18,888 nucleotides of DNA from Methanomassiliicoccaceae archaeon (lineage in GTDB: Archaea > Thermoplasmatota > Thermoplasmata > Methanomassiliicoccales > Methanomethylophilaceae). The stretch is taken from positions 1-18,888 of the forward strand of contig WQTN01000134.1 in NCBI GenBank assembly GCA_009786295.1, written 5' to 3'. Both the position numbers and the translations under genes were made by a program. Below the pieces are notes generated by a model. That model was given only the letters and a program-made list of their open reading frames with translations, was not told the DNA's origin and did no database searches. Positions within the stretch are counted from its first letter, which is position 1. Every line of letters begins with the position of its first letter. Below, in pieces: positions 7,681 to 14,842 of the stretch.

Positions 7681-7697
7681 AAAAATCCCATACCGGG
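7681..7697 (-). terminator. Possible terminator after the Lrp gene
   Basis: On the minus strand, just past the Lrp stop, CCCGGTATGGG (3-bp stem, 5-nt loop) is followed by ATTTTT. The stem is short; the T-run itself is the stronger archaeal signal. Confidence 0.3.
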
Positions 7698-7712
7698 CTG
7701 TTGGGTCGTGTC

Positions 7713-8183
7713 TCAATCTCTGTCGTTCAGCACCGGGATGTAATCGGACGCGTCCTTGATTATATTCAAAACGACGGATGTATTCGTCTTTCTCACTCCC
7801 TCAACGGCGTTTATAATCTTGACGGTCTCTGAGAACTCATCCCTGTCGATGCAGGATATCATCGCTATGCAGTCCGGATCTCCTGTGATATCGTATACTG
7901 CCACGACCTGCGGGATTTTCTTTATTCTGTTTTGGACATTCGATATGTCGTCCGCATAGATCTGCACTATCCCCATGTAATTGAATCCCAGGTTCATGTA
8001 GTCTATCTTGGCACGGTATCCTCTGATCACTCCTTTGGCCTCAAGCGCCTTCACTCTCTGAATGAGCGTGGTGGGGTGTATGTCAAGCTGCTTTGCTATC
8101 TGCCTGAACGAGCCCTGACTCGATTTGCATAACAATTCTATGATCTTTCTGTCCAGATCATCAAAGTCCTTTATGTTCGCCAT
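7713..8183 (-). CDS. Lrp/AsnC family transcriptional regulator
   Basis: This 156-residue regulator has the two-part family layout. An N-terminal winged helix-turn-helix (DDLDRKIIELLCKSSQGSFR, then IAKQLDIHPTTLIQRVKALE and KGVIRGY) is followed by a C-terminal RAM/AsnC ligand-binding domain (MGIVQIYADD, VVAVYDITGDPDCIAMISC). These proteins form dimers or octamers that sense amino acids, but the ligand here cannot be read from sequence. The frame reaches upstream to 8246, but that would cover the promoter and overlap alaX, so ATG 8183 with MANIKDFDDLDRK is chosen. It is divergent from alaX across 61 bp with one shared AT element, so it may autoregulate and control alaX. Confidence 0.88.
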   Translation of the reverse strand: MANIKDFDDLDRKIIELLCKSSQGSFRQIAKQLDIHPTTLIQRVKALEAKGVIRGYRAKIDYMNLGFNYMGIVQIYADDISNVQNRIKKIPQVVAVYDITGDPDCIAMISCIDRDEFSETVKIINAVEGVRKTNTSVVLNIIKDASDYIPVLNDRD

Positions 8184-8208
8184 TGACTGCTTTCCAATAG
8201 GACCTATG

Positions 8209-8222
8209 AAGTATTTATTACA
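8209..8222. promoter_or_regulatory. Shared bidirectional promoter of the Lrp gene and alaX
   Basis: A single AT block (GTATTTATTA, 8211-8220) lies almost exactly midway between the two divergent starts, about 30 nt from each. It reads as TTTATTA-like in one direction and AATAAATA-like in the other, so both genes would be leaderless and compete for one TBP site. Confidence 0.55.
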
Positions 8223-8244
8223 TGGGATTTTCATATACCTGGAC

Positions 8245-9432
8245 ATGACAGATGAGATATTCAGGCGCGACGGCTACGCATTCGAGTTCGAAGCCAGAGT
8301 GCTTTCGGCCGAGGGAAACGAGGTCGAATTGGATATCACTGCTTTCTATCCGGGCGGCGGCGGACAGGTATGCGATACAGGCAAGATCCGCGGTTCGGAG
8401 GTCGCAGAGGTCTTTTACAAAGGGGATCGGATCATCCATAAGGTCATGGACGGTGGCCTGAAAACGGGAGATGTCGTCTGGTGTAGCGTCGACTGGGACA
8501 GACGTTACGATCTCATGATGGGGCACACCGGAGAACATCTTCTGTTCTCCTCTCTGCGGAGACAGGTTCCCGAACTCTCGATCAATAAGATCTTCATTTC
8601 TCCTGACAGCAAATATGTCATCGTTGACAGGGACATAGGCTGGGATGATGTCCGCAAAGCGCTGGTGTTCGCGAACCAGGCAATAAGGGACAATCTCCCC
8701 GTGACCAAGACCCTGATGGACCGGGATGACCCGGAACTTGAGCGGGTAAGGATAAAAAAGGAGAGGATTCCCGAGGGAGAGAATGTTTCGGTCGTTTCGA
8801 TAGGGGACATAGACCTCTCGGCATGCAGCGGCCTCCATGTTATGGAGACCGGCGAATTGGAAATGATATTCGTCGACAGAAAGGTATCTGCGGGAAAGGA
8901 CGGAGTCGCGATACATTTCAAAGTAGGCAACGAAGCCAAGGATTCTGCCATGTCTCTGGCCAGTGCCTGCCTTCAGGCATCGGACGCTGCCGAGAGCAAA
9001 CCGGAGGATCTCGTCCGCGCCGTATCCAATCTGAAAAATGAGACGGAGACCGTTAGAAGGTCGGTCGGTTCGTTCATAAAAAAGCAGATCGCCTGCCTTG
9101 TGCCTAAGATGATCGGTGGAACGGATGTCGTGGGCGGGGTCTTCCCGTCCGTTGACCGATCTGTACTTTCAGAGGCTGCTGAGGCGTACAAGAACTCCGG
9201 GAAGGTCTGCATATTGGTATCTGCAGGCGACAGCGCGTCAGTGGTCATTTCCTCCGGGACAGAGAAGGTGGACTGCAGAGAAGTTCTGTCGAAGGTCCTT
9301 GCGGGATTCGGAGGAAAAGGCGGCGGCAAGCCCGACTTCGCTCAGGGCGGGGTCCCGGATGCGGCGGCATCCGAAGAGGTGTTCTCAAAGCTGATGGGCG
9401 AGGTCGTACAACGGCTACAATTTATTAAGTGA
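8245..9432 (+). CDS. alaX: Alanyl-tRNA editing protein, long AlaX form with DHHA1 domain
   Basis: The free-standing relative of the AlaRS editing domain hydrolyses Ser (or Gly) wrongly attached to tRNA-Ala. The 395-residue protein has an N-terminal AlaRS-like beta domain with AFYPGGGGQ (33-41). The zinc-binding HTGEH (His94, His98) and CSGLH (Cys194, His198) complete the HxxxH...CxxxH site. Beyond about 250 is a helical linker and a DHHA1 domain with GKGGGKPDFAQGG (357-369). DHHA1 makes this the long class. No AlaRS catalytic domain is present and the length is right for AlaX-L, so it is not a broken AlaRS. ATG 8245 is chosen over upstream starts because those would run through the promoter and the Lrp gene. 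NAC follows 21 nt later. Confidence 0.88.
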   Translation: MTDEIFRRDGYAFEFEARVLSAEGNEVELDITAFYPGGGGQVCDTGKIRGSEVAEVFYKGDRIIHKVMDGGLKTGDVVWCSVDWDRRYDLMMGHTGEHLLFSSLRRQVPELSINKIFISPDSKYVIVDRDIGWDDVRKALVFANQAIRDNLPVTKTLMDRDDPELERVRIKKERIPEGENVSVVSIGDIDLSACSGLHVMETGELEMIFVDRKVSAGKDGVAIHFKVGNEAKDSAMSLASACLQASDAAESKPEDLVRAVSNLKNETETVRRSVGSFIKKQIACLVPKMIGGTDVVGGVFPSVDRSVLSEAAEAYKNSGKVCILVSAGDSASVVISSGTEKVDCREVLSKVLAGFGGKGGGKPDFAQGGVPDAAASEEVFSKLMGEVVQRLQFIK

Positions 9433-9453
9433 AATGTAATGGGGAATAACAAT

Positions 9454-9816
9454 ATGTCAGGAATGAGAGGCGTCAACCCCCGTCAGATGCAGCAGACAAT
9501 GAAGAAGATGGGCATAAAACAGACCAATGTAAACAACGTTACAGAGGTCATAATCAGGATGACTGACAAGGAGATCGTCATCACCAACGCAGAAGTGGTG
9601 TGCGTCGATATGCAGGGAAGCCGCAGCTATCAGATCTCCGGCGATGAAGAGACCCGCGAACTCGGAACAACTGCGGCGGCGACAGTATCATTCCCGGCAG
9701 GAGACATCGAACTCGTGATGTCGCAGACAGGATGCAATAAGGAGAAGGCGGTAAAGGCTCTCGAAGATGCGAACGGGCAGCCCGCTGAGGCGATACTCAA
9801 GATAATGACGAGTTGA
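9454..9816 (+). CDS. nac: Archaeal nascent polypeptide-associated complex protein
   Basis: Archaeal NAC is a homodimer that binds ribosomes and emerging polypeptides. The protein (120 residues from ATG 9454) starts with MSGMRGVNPRQMQQTMKKMG, followed by the NAC beta domain (NVTEVIIRMTDKEIVITNAE to YQISG). A C-terminal UBA domain follows (ELVMSQTGCNKEKAVKALEDANGQPAEAIL). An ATG at 9439 is also in frame. However, the family starts a few residues before the NPRxM motif, GGGGA lies upstream of 9454, and a TTTATTA element at 9421-9427 would start transcripts near 9449, so 9454 is preferred. HypC follows after 4 nt. Confidence 0.92.
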   Translation: MSGMRGVNPRQMQQTMKKMGIKQTNVNNVTEVIIRMTDKEIVITNAEVVCVDMQGSRSYQISGDEETRELGTTAAATVSFPAGDIELVMSQTGCNKEKAVKALEDANGQPAEAILKIMTS

Positions 9817-9820
9817 TAAC

Positions 9821-10036
9821 ATGTGTCTGGCGGTACCTGGTAAGATAGTTAAGATCGACGGGGATGTCGGAGACATCGACTTCGGCGGTGTGATCCGGAA
9901 GGCCAATATAACCATGGTTGAGGCAAATATCGGAGACTGGGCGATCGTCCATGCGGGTTTCGCCATAGAGATCATGGACGAAGAAGAGGCCCAAGAGACC
10001 CTGAAGCTTTGGAACGATGTCTTGGCACACGAATAA
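9821..10036 (+). CDS. hypC: Hydrogenase assembly chaperone HypC/HupF
   Basis: HypC works with HypD to build and deliver the Fe(CN)2CO part of the [NiFe]-hydrogenase centre, holding it through its N-terminal Cys2. This 71-residue protein has MCLAVPGKIVKI at the start, the VEANIGDWAIVHAGFAIEIM core and an acidic C-terminal helix, the family's full length. Its presence implies the organism matures a [NiFe]-hydrogenase, although no other hyp gene or hydrogenase subunit is nearby. It is 4 nt downstream of NAC, so probably expressed with it, and is followed by the separately promoted 5S gene. Confidence 0.93.
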   Translation: MCLAVPGKIVKIDGDVGDIDFGGVIRKANITMVEANIGDWAIVHAGFAIEIMDEEEAQETLKLWNDVLAHE

Positions 10037-10053
10037 ATCTTTGACCTAAAGAT

Positions 10054-10066
10054 AAATTAATATACT
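10054..10066 (+). promoter_or_regulatory. TATA box for 5S rRNA
   Basis: AAATTAATATACT is centred about 26 nt before the 5S 5' end, showing that this 5S gene has its own promoter. Confidence 0.6.
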
Positions 10067-10085
10067 TTGTAGATATGGCAAGAAT

Positions 10086-10211
10086 TGGTCTGACGGCCAC
10101 AGCGGCGGGGAAACACCCGGTCCCATCTCGAACCCGGCAGTAAAGTCCGCCCGCGTATCTATCTGTACTGTATTGCGCAAGCATACGGGAACATAGACAC
10201 GCTGTCAACCA
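10086..10211 (+). rRNA. rrf: 5S ribosomal RNA, stand-alone gene
   Basis: The conserved 5S core is clear: GACGGCCACAGCGGCGGGGAA, ACACCCGGTCCCATCTCGAAC and CCCGGCAGTAAAGTCCGCC. The ends (TGGT... and ...ACCA) pair as the closing helix. Length is about 126 nt; the end points are good to a few bases. A T5 run at 10213-10217 follows immediately and probably terminates it. No 16S, 23S or tRNA is adjacent on either side, so the gene is unlinked from the large rRNAs. Confidence 0.93.
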
Positions 10212-10237
10212 CTTTTTCTACCTCCATGATTGTGATA

Positions 10238-10248
10238 ACTATTAAAAC
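10238..10248 (+). promoter_or_regulatory. TATA box for the isoprenoid operon
   Basis: ACTATTAAAAC is centred 26 nt upstream of ATG 10270, again predicting a leaderless mRNA. Confidence 0.55.
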
Positions 10249-10269
10249 AACCTTTACTATCATTCTGCA

Positions 10270-11046
10270 ATGATATTGATCAAACTGGGCGGAAGCGTTA
10301 TCACGGATAAGACCCAGTACAGGATATTCAACAGAGATACGGTCCGCAGGCTCTGCGCCGAGATCAAAGACTCAGGAGTGGACTCAGTTATTGTTCACGG
10401 AGCTGGCTCATTCGGACATGTCCTTGCGAAGAAATATTCATTGCAGAACGGACTTGTCGACCCAGCGCAGGTACCTGCGGTGGCGAGAGTACAGTATGAC
10501 GTCAGGGAACTGAACCTCATGATGCTCGACGAACTTCTGAACGCCGGCATACCTGCGGTCTCGGTGCCCCCTGGATCCTGCTTCATGATGGCAGACGGAA
10601 AACTTCTCCTGGATGATCCGGAGGTCCTACTTTCGGCTTCACGCCTTGGGATAATGCCGGTAATGTTCGGGGATGTTGTCTTTGACCGGAACAAAGGATT
10701 CGGAATATGTTCGGGGGATCAGATAGTGGAGGTGCTCTGCGGCATTTATCATCCGGAAAGGGTGGTCTTCGTATCCGATGTGGACGGACTGTTCGAGAAG
10801 GACCCTAAAACTAACCCGGACTCAAAACTGCTTACAGAAGTGACCTCGGAACTTCTCAGCAGGGTCTCGAGCGACAGCAGCGTGGACGATGTCACAGGCG
10901 GGGTGCGTGCCAAAATGGAAGCTATGCTGAGGATGACCTCGCCTGAAAGAGACTGCGTGCTTGTCAACGGCTCGGTAAAGGGAAGGTTATGCTCATTATT
11001 AAAGGGAGAGAGAGTTATCTCCACCACAGCGAAGGGAGGATTGTGA
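10270..11046 (+). CDS. ipk: Isopentenyl phosphate kinase
   Basis: IPK phosphorylates isopentenyl phosphate with ATP to give isopentenyl diphosphate, the last step of the archaeal mevalonate route. The 258-residue protein belongs to the amino acid kinase fold: KLGGSVITDK at 5-14, VHGAGSFGH with His50 (the IPK-specific catalytic His), FGDVVFD, SGDQIV, VFVSDVDGLF and DVTGGVRAKM near the C-terminus. The His in GSFGH separates IPK from glutamate-5-kinase and UMP kinase relatives. It is first in a three-gene isoprenoid operon; its stop shares a base with the next start (TGATG), so translation is coupled. Confidence 0.95.
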   Translation: MILIKLGGSVITDKTQYRIFNRDTVRRLCAEIKDSGVDSVIVHGAGSFGHVLAKKYSLQNGLVDPAQVPAVARVQYDVRELNLMMLDELLNAGIPAVSVPPGSCFMMADGKLLLDDPEVLLSASRLGIMPVMFGDVVFDRNKGFGICSGDQIVEVLCGIYHPERVVFVSDVDGLFEKDPKTNPDSKLLTEVTSELLSRVSSDSSVDDVTGGVRAKMEAMLRMTSPERDCVLVNGSVKGRLCSLLKGERVISTTAKGGL

Positions 11047-12119
11047 TGACACCCATCAAAGAAAGGAAGGCGGATCACATAGATATATGCCTCAACGAAA
11101 GGATCGAACCTGGATATTGCTACTGGGATGACATCAGGCTTATGCATAATGCCCTCCCCGAAGTGAACGCCGATGAGATCGACATGTCCGCACATGTACT
11201 GGGGAAGAAACTGAAGTTCCCATTCATCGTCACAGCCATAACCGGCGGTTTCTCCGGCGCCAAGAAGATCAACGAGAACATCGCGATCGCATGTTCGGAA
11301 CTTGGGATAGGGATGGGCGTGGGAAGCGAGCGGGCAGGTGCCGCAGGCATCGAGCCTGACAGTTATTCGATAATAAAAGAATACGACATCCCTTTGGTCA
11401 TAGGGAACATAGGGGCGCCGCAGCTGATATCTCAGCACAGCGGAGATAAATTCTCCCATGAGGAAGTGAACAGAGCAAAGGACCTGATAGATGCGGACGT
11501 CATGGCAGTGCATCTCAACTTCCTGCAGGAGGTCATTCAGCCCGAGGGAGATACCAATTCAAAGGGCTGCTTCGATGCTATAAGGGACCTGGCAAAAGAA
11601 TACCCGATAATTGTGAAAGAGACCGGCGCTGGGATATCGAGGAGAACAGCATCCAAATTGAAAGGTATCGGCATCGTGGGCATGGATATTGCCGGCATGG
11701 GCGGTACCAGTTTCTCTGCGGTCGAGCTATACAGAGCAATGGCGGGGGGCGATATGATGAGGACAAATATGGGAGAGACCTTCTTCGATTGGGGAATTCC
11801 CTCGCCTGTATCCCTTCTTGAAGCCAAGAACGGCCTTCCGCTGATCGCGTCCGGCGGGATATTGGACGGGATACATGCTGCTTCATCGATCGCAATGGGC
11901 GCATGCTGTGCCGGCGCGGCGCATGCGGTCCTGAGAGAAGCGACCGAATCGTCCGATGCGGTGATCGAGAAGCTTACTTTGATCAAAGAGGAACTCCGTG
12001 CCGCGATGATGCTTACGGGCTCGGCGAACATCAAACAGCTTTCCGAGGCCGAGTATATTGTGCTTGGAGAGACAAAACAGTGGTTGGAAGGATTACAATG
12101 GACGCAAAGGAATATCTGA
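11046..12119 (+). CDS. fni: Isopentenyl-diphosphate delta-isomerase, type 2 (FMN)
   Basis: The type 2 isomerase interconverts IPP and DMAPP using FMN and NADPH. The 357-residue TIM barrel shows the N-terminal RKADHIDICLNE motif, FPFIVTAITGG, GMGVGSERA, the VIGNIGAPQ segment, HLNFLQE with the substrate-binding region, VKETGAGIS, DIAGMGGTSF and IASGGILDG for phosphate binding. The open frame extends back to 10989 inside IPK; ATG 11046, overlapping the IPK stop as TGATG, matches the family N-terminus. Its 3' end overlaps idsA by 22 nt. Confidence 0.95.
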   Translation: MTPIKERKADHIDICLNERIEPGYCYWDDIRLMHNALPEVNADEIDMSAHVLGKKLKFPFIVTAITGGFSGAKKINENIAIACSELGIGMGVGSERAGAAGIEPDSYSIIKEYDIPLVIGNIGAPQLISQHSGDKFSHEEVNRAKDLIDADVMAVHLNFLQEVIQPEGDTNSKGCFDAIRDLAKEYPIIVKETGAGISRRTASKLKGIGIVGMDIAGMGGTSFSAVELYRAMAGGDMMRTNMGETFFDWGIPSPVSLLEAKNGLPLIASGGILDGIHAASSIAMGACCAGAAHAVLREATESSDAVIEKLTLIKEELRAAMMLTGSANIKQLSEAEYIVLGETKQWLEGLQWTQRNI

Positions 12120-13081
12120 TAAAGACATCCAAAGAATTGGACGGCCCTATAAAGCAGTATATTGAGGACGAGGAGCCTGCCAACCTCATTGAGGCAACCA
12201 GGCAGTACCCGTATGCGGGAGGGAAACGCATGCGTCCCGCAATGGCCCTCGCTGCGGCGGGAGCTGTGGGGGGAGACAGATCGAAGGCCATACCGCTGGC
12301 TGTTGCCATTGAATACATACACAATTTCACTTTGGTCCATGACGATTTCATGGACGGCGATGAGCAGAGAAGAGGCATGACCACGATCCACGTCGCATAC
12401 GATGTGCCGACAGCGATACTTGCGGGAGATGCTCTGTTCGCAAAGGCGTTCCAGATAATCGCCGAGCTTGATGTCCCGGACAAGAATATGAGAGGAGTTC
12501 TGAGATATGTCACCAAAGCGGTTTGGGACCTTGCCCGCGGACAGGAAATGGACATCAACAACGAAAAGAAGATCGTCTCGGAGGAAACATACATCGAGAC
12601 CATTAGACTTAAGACAAGCGTGCTCTTCGCTGCAGCCGCTGCTGGCGGCGCACTTGTCGGCGGAGCCGACGAGAGGACCGTCAGGGCCCTCCACGAATAC
12701 GCTATGGCCCTCGGCCTCGGATTCCAGATATTCGATGACTATCTCGGTATCGCCGGCGATCCTTCCAAGACGGGGAAGTCCGTCGGCAATGACATAAGAA
12801 AGGGAAAATGCACGGTCATGGTGACGCATGCGGTCAGGAGCATCAAGGACCCTCGGGTGCTTGACGAGTTCAAAAGCATCCTCGGGAACGTGGATGCGAC
12901 CGAAGAACAGGTGGCAAGAGCAAGGTCCATAATGGAGGATGCGGGAAGCATTGCCTATGGGCGGCAGCTTGCAAAGAAGAAGGTGGACGAGGCCATATCC
13001 AAATTGGACGTGCTCGCCCCAAGCGAAGATAAGGATTTTATGATCGCTCTCGCGAAATACGCCATCAACAGAGAGGCCTGA
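12098..13081 (+). CDS. idsA: Geranylgeranyl diphosphate synthase (short-chain prenyltransferase)
   Basis: It condenses IPP with allylic diphosphates to make the C20 precursor of archaeal membrane lipids. The 327-residue all-alpha protein has GGKRMRP (41-47) for IPP, the first Asp-rich motif DDFMD (82-86) and the second DDYLGIAGD (from 213). Phe77 sits five residues before the first Asp motif, the aromatic position that limits product length in archaeal GGPP synthases, so a C20 product is inferred. ATG 12098 lies inside the end of fni and is preceded by GGAAGGA. An upstream in-frame start at 11903 would overlap fni by over 200 bases and is rejected. Its stop codon directly abuts the radB stop. 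Confidence 0.93.
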   Translation: MDAKEYLIKTSKELDGPIKQYIEDEEPANLIEATRQYPYAGGKRMRPAMALAAAGAVGGDRSKAIPLAVAIEYIHNFTLVHDDFMDGDEQRRGMTTIHVAYDVPTAILAGDALFAKAFQIIAELDVPDKNMRGVLRYVTKAVWDLARGQEMDINNEKKIVSEETYIETIRLKTSVLFAAAAAGGALVGGADERTVRALHEYAMALGLGFQIFDDYLGIAGDPSKTGKSVGNDIRKGKCTVMVTHAVRSIKDPRVLDEFKSILGNVDATEEQVARARSIMEDAGSIAYGRQLAKKKVDEAISKLDVLAPSEDKDFMIALAKYAINREA

Positions 13082-13741
13082 TCACAGGTCCTCTATGCCG
13101 GTCGACGTTATCTTATAATTCGCAGACCTGCCCTCAGGCAGGCTGCGGTGTTTTATTATCACGGCGGTCCTGACGCTGCTCCCTTTCTTGTCCAGCCTCA
13201 GGATGGTCTTGGAGTTATGGCTCAGCGAATGCCCGCCGAGGAACTCTATCCCTCCGGTCATTATGTTCGAGTATACCTGCGACGTAAGCAGAACGGCGAT
13301 ATCGTTCTTCCTGGCCATCACGAGCAGGACCTCGATCTGCCTGACAAAGTCGTTCCTTACCTTCATATCATCGTGGTTAAGCCTGTAGAACATATTGATG
13401 GAATCCACGATGGCCAGATCGATCACCCCTTTCTCGGCAAGGTTAGCTGTCTTATCGACGCGGTCCGACTGTTCTTCGATACTATGCACCTGAGATACCA
13501 GCAGGCCCTTCGCACTCTCGCCATCGGTCCCGAATATCTGATTGACCCTGTCATAAGACAGCCCTTCAGAATCGATGTATGCCACCTTATTGCCGTTCCT
13601 TATGACATTGCGAGCGGCCTGCAGGCAGACATTGGACTTGCCTGCGCCGGCCTCGCCGTAAACGAGCGTGATGCTTCCTTTCTCGATCCCCCCGCCTAAA
13701 AGATCGTCAAAGGCCTTGCATCCAGTGGGTATGCGGTTCAC
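13082..13741 (-). CDS. radB: DNA repair and recombination protein RadB
   Basis: RadB is the short archaeal RecA/RadA paralogue; it binds DNA and ATP and assists RadA in homologous recombination. The 219-residue protein is just the ATPase core: IPTGCKAFDDLLGGGIEKGS, Walker A GEAGAGKSN (29-37), a Walker B-like strand DLAIVDSINMFYR, LLTSQVY and GGHSLSHNSKTILRLDK. It lacks the N-terminal helix-hairpin-helix domain of RadA, which identifies it as RadB. The start is GTG 13741, with a TATA-like element 26 nt upstream. Stop codons of radB and idsA touch with no gap. Confidence 0.9.
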   Translation of the reverse strand: MNRIPTGCKAFDDLLGGGIEKGSITLVYGEAGAGKSNVCLQAARNVIRNGNKVAYIDSEGLSYDRVNQIFGTDGESAKGLLVSQVHSIEEQSDRVDKTANLAEKGVIDLAIVDSINMFYRLNHDDMKVRNDFVRQIEVLLVMARKNDIAVLLTSQVYSNIMTGGIEFLGGHSLSHNSKTILRLDKKGSSVRTAVIIKHRSLPEGRSANYKITSTGIEDL

Positions 13742-13761
13742 AACTGTAAAGCGTATAGGGG

Positions 13762-13771
13762 ATTGATAAAG
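13762..13771 (-). promoter_or_regulatory. TATA box for radB
   Basis: CTTTATCAAT on the minus strand is centred 26 nt before the GTG start of radB, implying a leaderless GTG-initiated message. Confidence 0.45.
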
Positions 13772-13783
13772 TTGTTTGAACCC

Positions 13784-14098
13784 TCAATCATCCTTGTTCT
13801 GAGAATCCTTCTCTTTCACGGACTTGACGTCATCAAGATCGTATGACGAATCGGTCTGATATTCCTCGCCCTTGGCGGCATAGTATGGAAGAGCAAGCAC
13901 TGCAGCTGCAATGTAAATTATGGCCGCCGTTGCAACGATGACCGCTACCACTATCAGCGCAATATGTGCCAGACTCTCCAATATGACTGGGTTAAAGGCA
14001 ACAAAGATGCATATCGACACTATGGCTACCGCGAGCAATAAGATGGCGATCGCCGATCTGATGGTGCTGTTCCGCCCTGTTCTTCCCGCATATGCCAT
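13784..14098 (-). CDS. Small two-TM membrane protein, function unknown
   Basis: I do not recognise a family. The 104-residue protein has a basic N-terminus (AYAGRTGRNSTIR) and two long hydrophobic segments at about 13-34 and 45-71, separated by a short loop (NPVILESLAH). A hydrophilic, strongly charged tail of about 30 residues (DLDDVKSVKEKDSQNKDD) closes it. By the positive-inside rule both ends would be cytoplasmic. ATG 14098 is chosen over the upstream frame start because GAGGT lies 7 nt before it. It is 10 nt downstream of the TIGR00266 gene on the same strand, so it is almost certainly co-transcribed and may be its membrane partner. Confidence 0.6.
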   Translation of the reverse strand: MAYAGRTGRNSTIRSAIAILLLAVAIVSICIFVAFNPVILESLAHIALIVVAVIVATAAIIYIAAAVLALPYYAAKGEEYQTDSSYDLDDVKSVKEKDSQNKDD

Positions 14099-14108
14099 GC
14101 TTCTTACC

Positions 14109-14786
14109 TCATCCGTTCGACGTAAGGAACGGCGACAAGGAATACGCAAGCTCTGCAAGCGTCATTGACTGTATTATTATCTTGCCAGGCCCCGTGAGGG
14201 TCGTAACGAAGAGCCCCTCTCCTCCAAAGAGAGCGGTCTTGATCCCTCCGGCTGCGGTTATGTCATAAGTAACCGATTCCTGCCATGCGACCGCTTTGGC
14301 CGTGGCGACCTTGTATTTCTCCCCTGGTTTCAGATCGACAATGTTGAAGTCTCCGCAGGCAGCGACGAACGCTATGCCTTCTCCGCTCAGTTCCTGCAGT
14401 ATGAACCCCTCCCCTCCGAAAAATATGTTACCCAGCTTCTTCTGGAACGCTACTTTCAGGCTTACTGTCACCTGAGATCCGAGGAATCCTGTCTTCTGGA
14501 CCATCCATTTGCCCTTGCCGATGTCAAGGTCGACTATCTTGCCTGGCGCAGACCCGGCGAGCCCTACTATCCCAGTCCCGCCTTTGGACCTGTATTCCAA
14601 AAGAAAGAGAGATGCGCCGGATATTGCCCTCCCGAGCCCCCTCATTATCCCTTCTCGCATCTTAGCTTCCATGACCATGTTGCCCGTCATGTAGGCCATG
14701 CTTCCCGCGACCGACTGGAGGACCTCGTGCTCTTCCAGCTGGACATTCACAAATTGAAGGTTGTCCCCTGTTATGGTGTACCTCAT
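14109..14786 (-). CDS. TIGR00266/AIM24 family protein
   Basis: This 225-residue, glycine-rich, all-beta protein starts with MRYTITGDNLQFVNVQLEEHE. It carries the family's repeated beta blocks: AGSMAYMTG, RAISGASLFLLEYRSKGGTG, GEGFILQELSGEGIAFVAACGD and ALFGGEGLFVTTLTGPGKIIIQSM. The family is widespread in bacteria and archaea, folds as a double-psi or tryptophan-RNA-binding-like beta structure and has no settled biochemical role; the mitochondrial relative AIM24 affects inner membrane organisation. Its stop lies 10 nt before the two-TM protein gene. The start is 56 bp from divergent bud32, with a shared AT element 28 nt away. Confidence 0.85.
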   Translation of the reverse strand: MRYTITGDNLQFVNVQLEEHEVLQSVAGSMAYMTGNMVMEAKMREGIMRGLGRAISGASLFLLEYRSKGGTGIVGLAGSAPGKIVDLDIGKGKWMVQKTGFLGSQVTVSLKVAFQKKLGNIFFGGEGFILQELSGEGIAFVAACGDFNIVDLKPGEKYKVATAKAVAWQESVTYDITAAGGIKTALFGGEGLFVTTLTGPGKIIIQSMTLAELAYSLSPFLTSNG

Positions 14787-14807
14787 GCTCTTAAAGATTA
14801 GGTTATG

Positions 14808-14820
14808 AGTATTTATTTAG
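14808..14820. promoter_or_regulatory. Shared bidirectional promoter of the TIGR00266 gene and bud32
   Basis: One AT block (AGTATTTATTTAG) lies 28-29 nt from each divergent start, with no other TATA-like element in the 56-bp gap. The layout matches the Lrp/alaX promoter. Confidence 0.5.
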
Positions 14821-14842
14821 AGGAGGTCGCAGATTCGCATCC

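Noticed and set aside
7660..7700. A tRNA T-loop-like string (GTTCAAAAATCC)
   Set aside because: The flanking bases do not form a T stem, and no anticodon or acceptor arm could be drawn.
8245..9432. Truncated alanyl-tRNA synthetase pseudogene
   Set aside because: The editing and DHHA1 domains are complete, the start is well supported and the length suits the long AlaX class.
11537..12829. A 430-codon open frame on the minus strand opposite fni and idsA
   Set aside because: It is antisense to two well-identified genes and has no domain resemblance; treated as a shadow.
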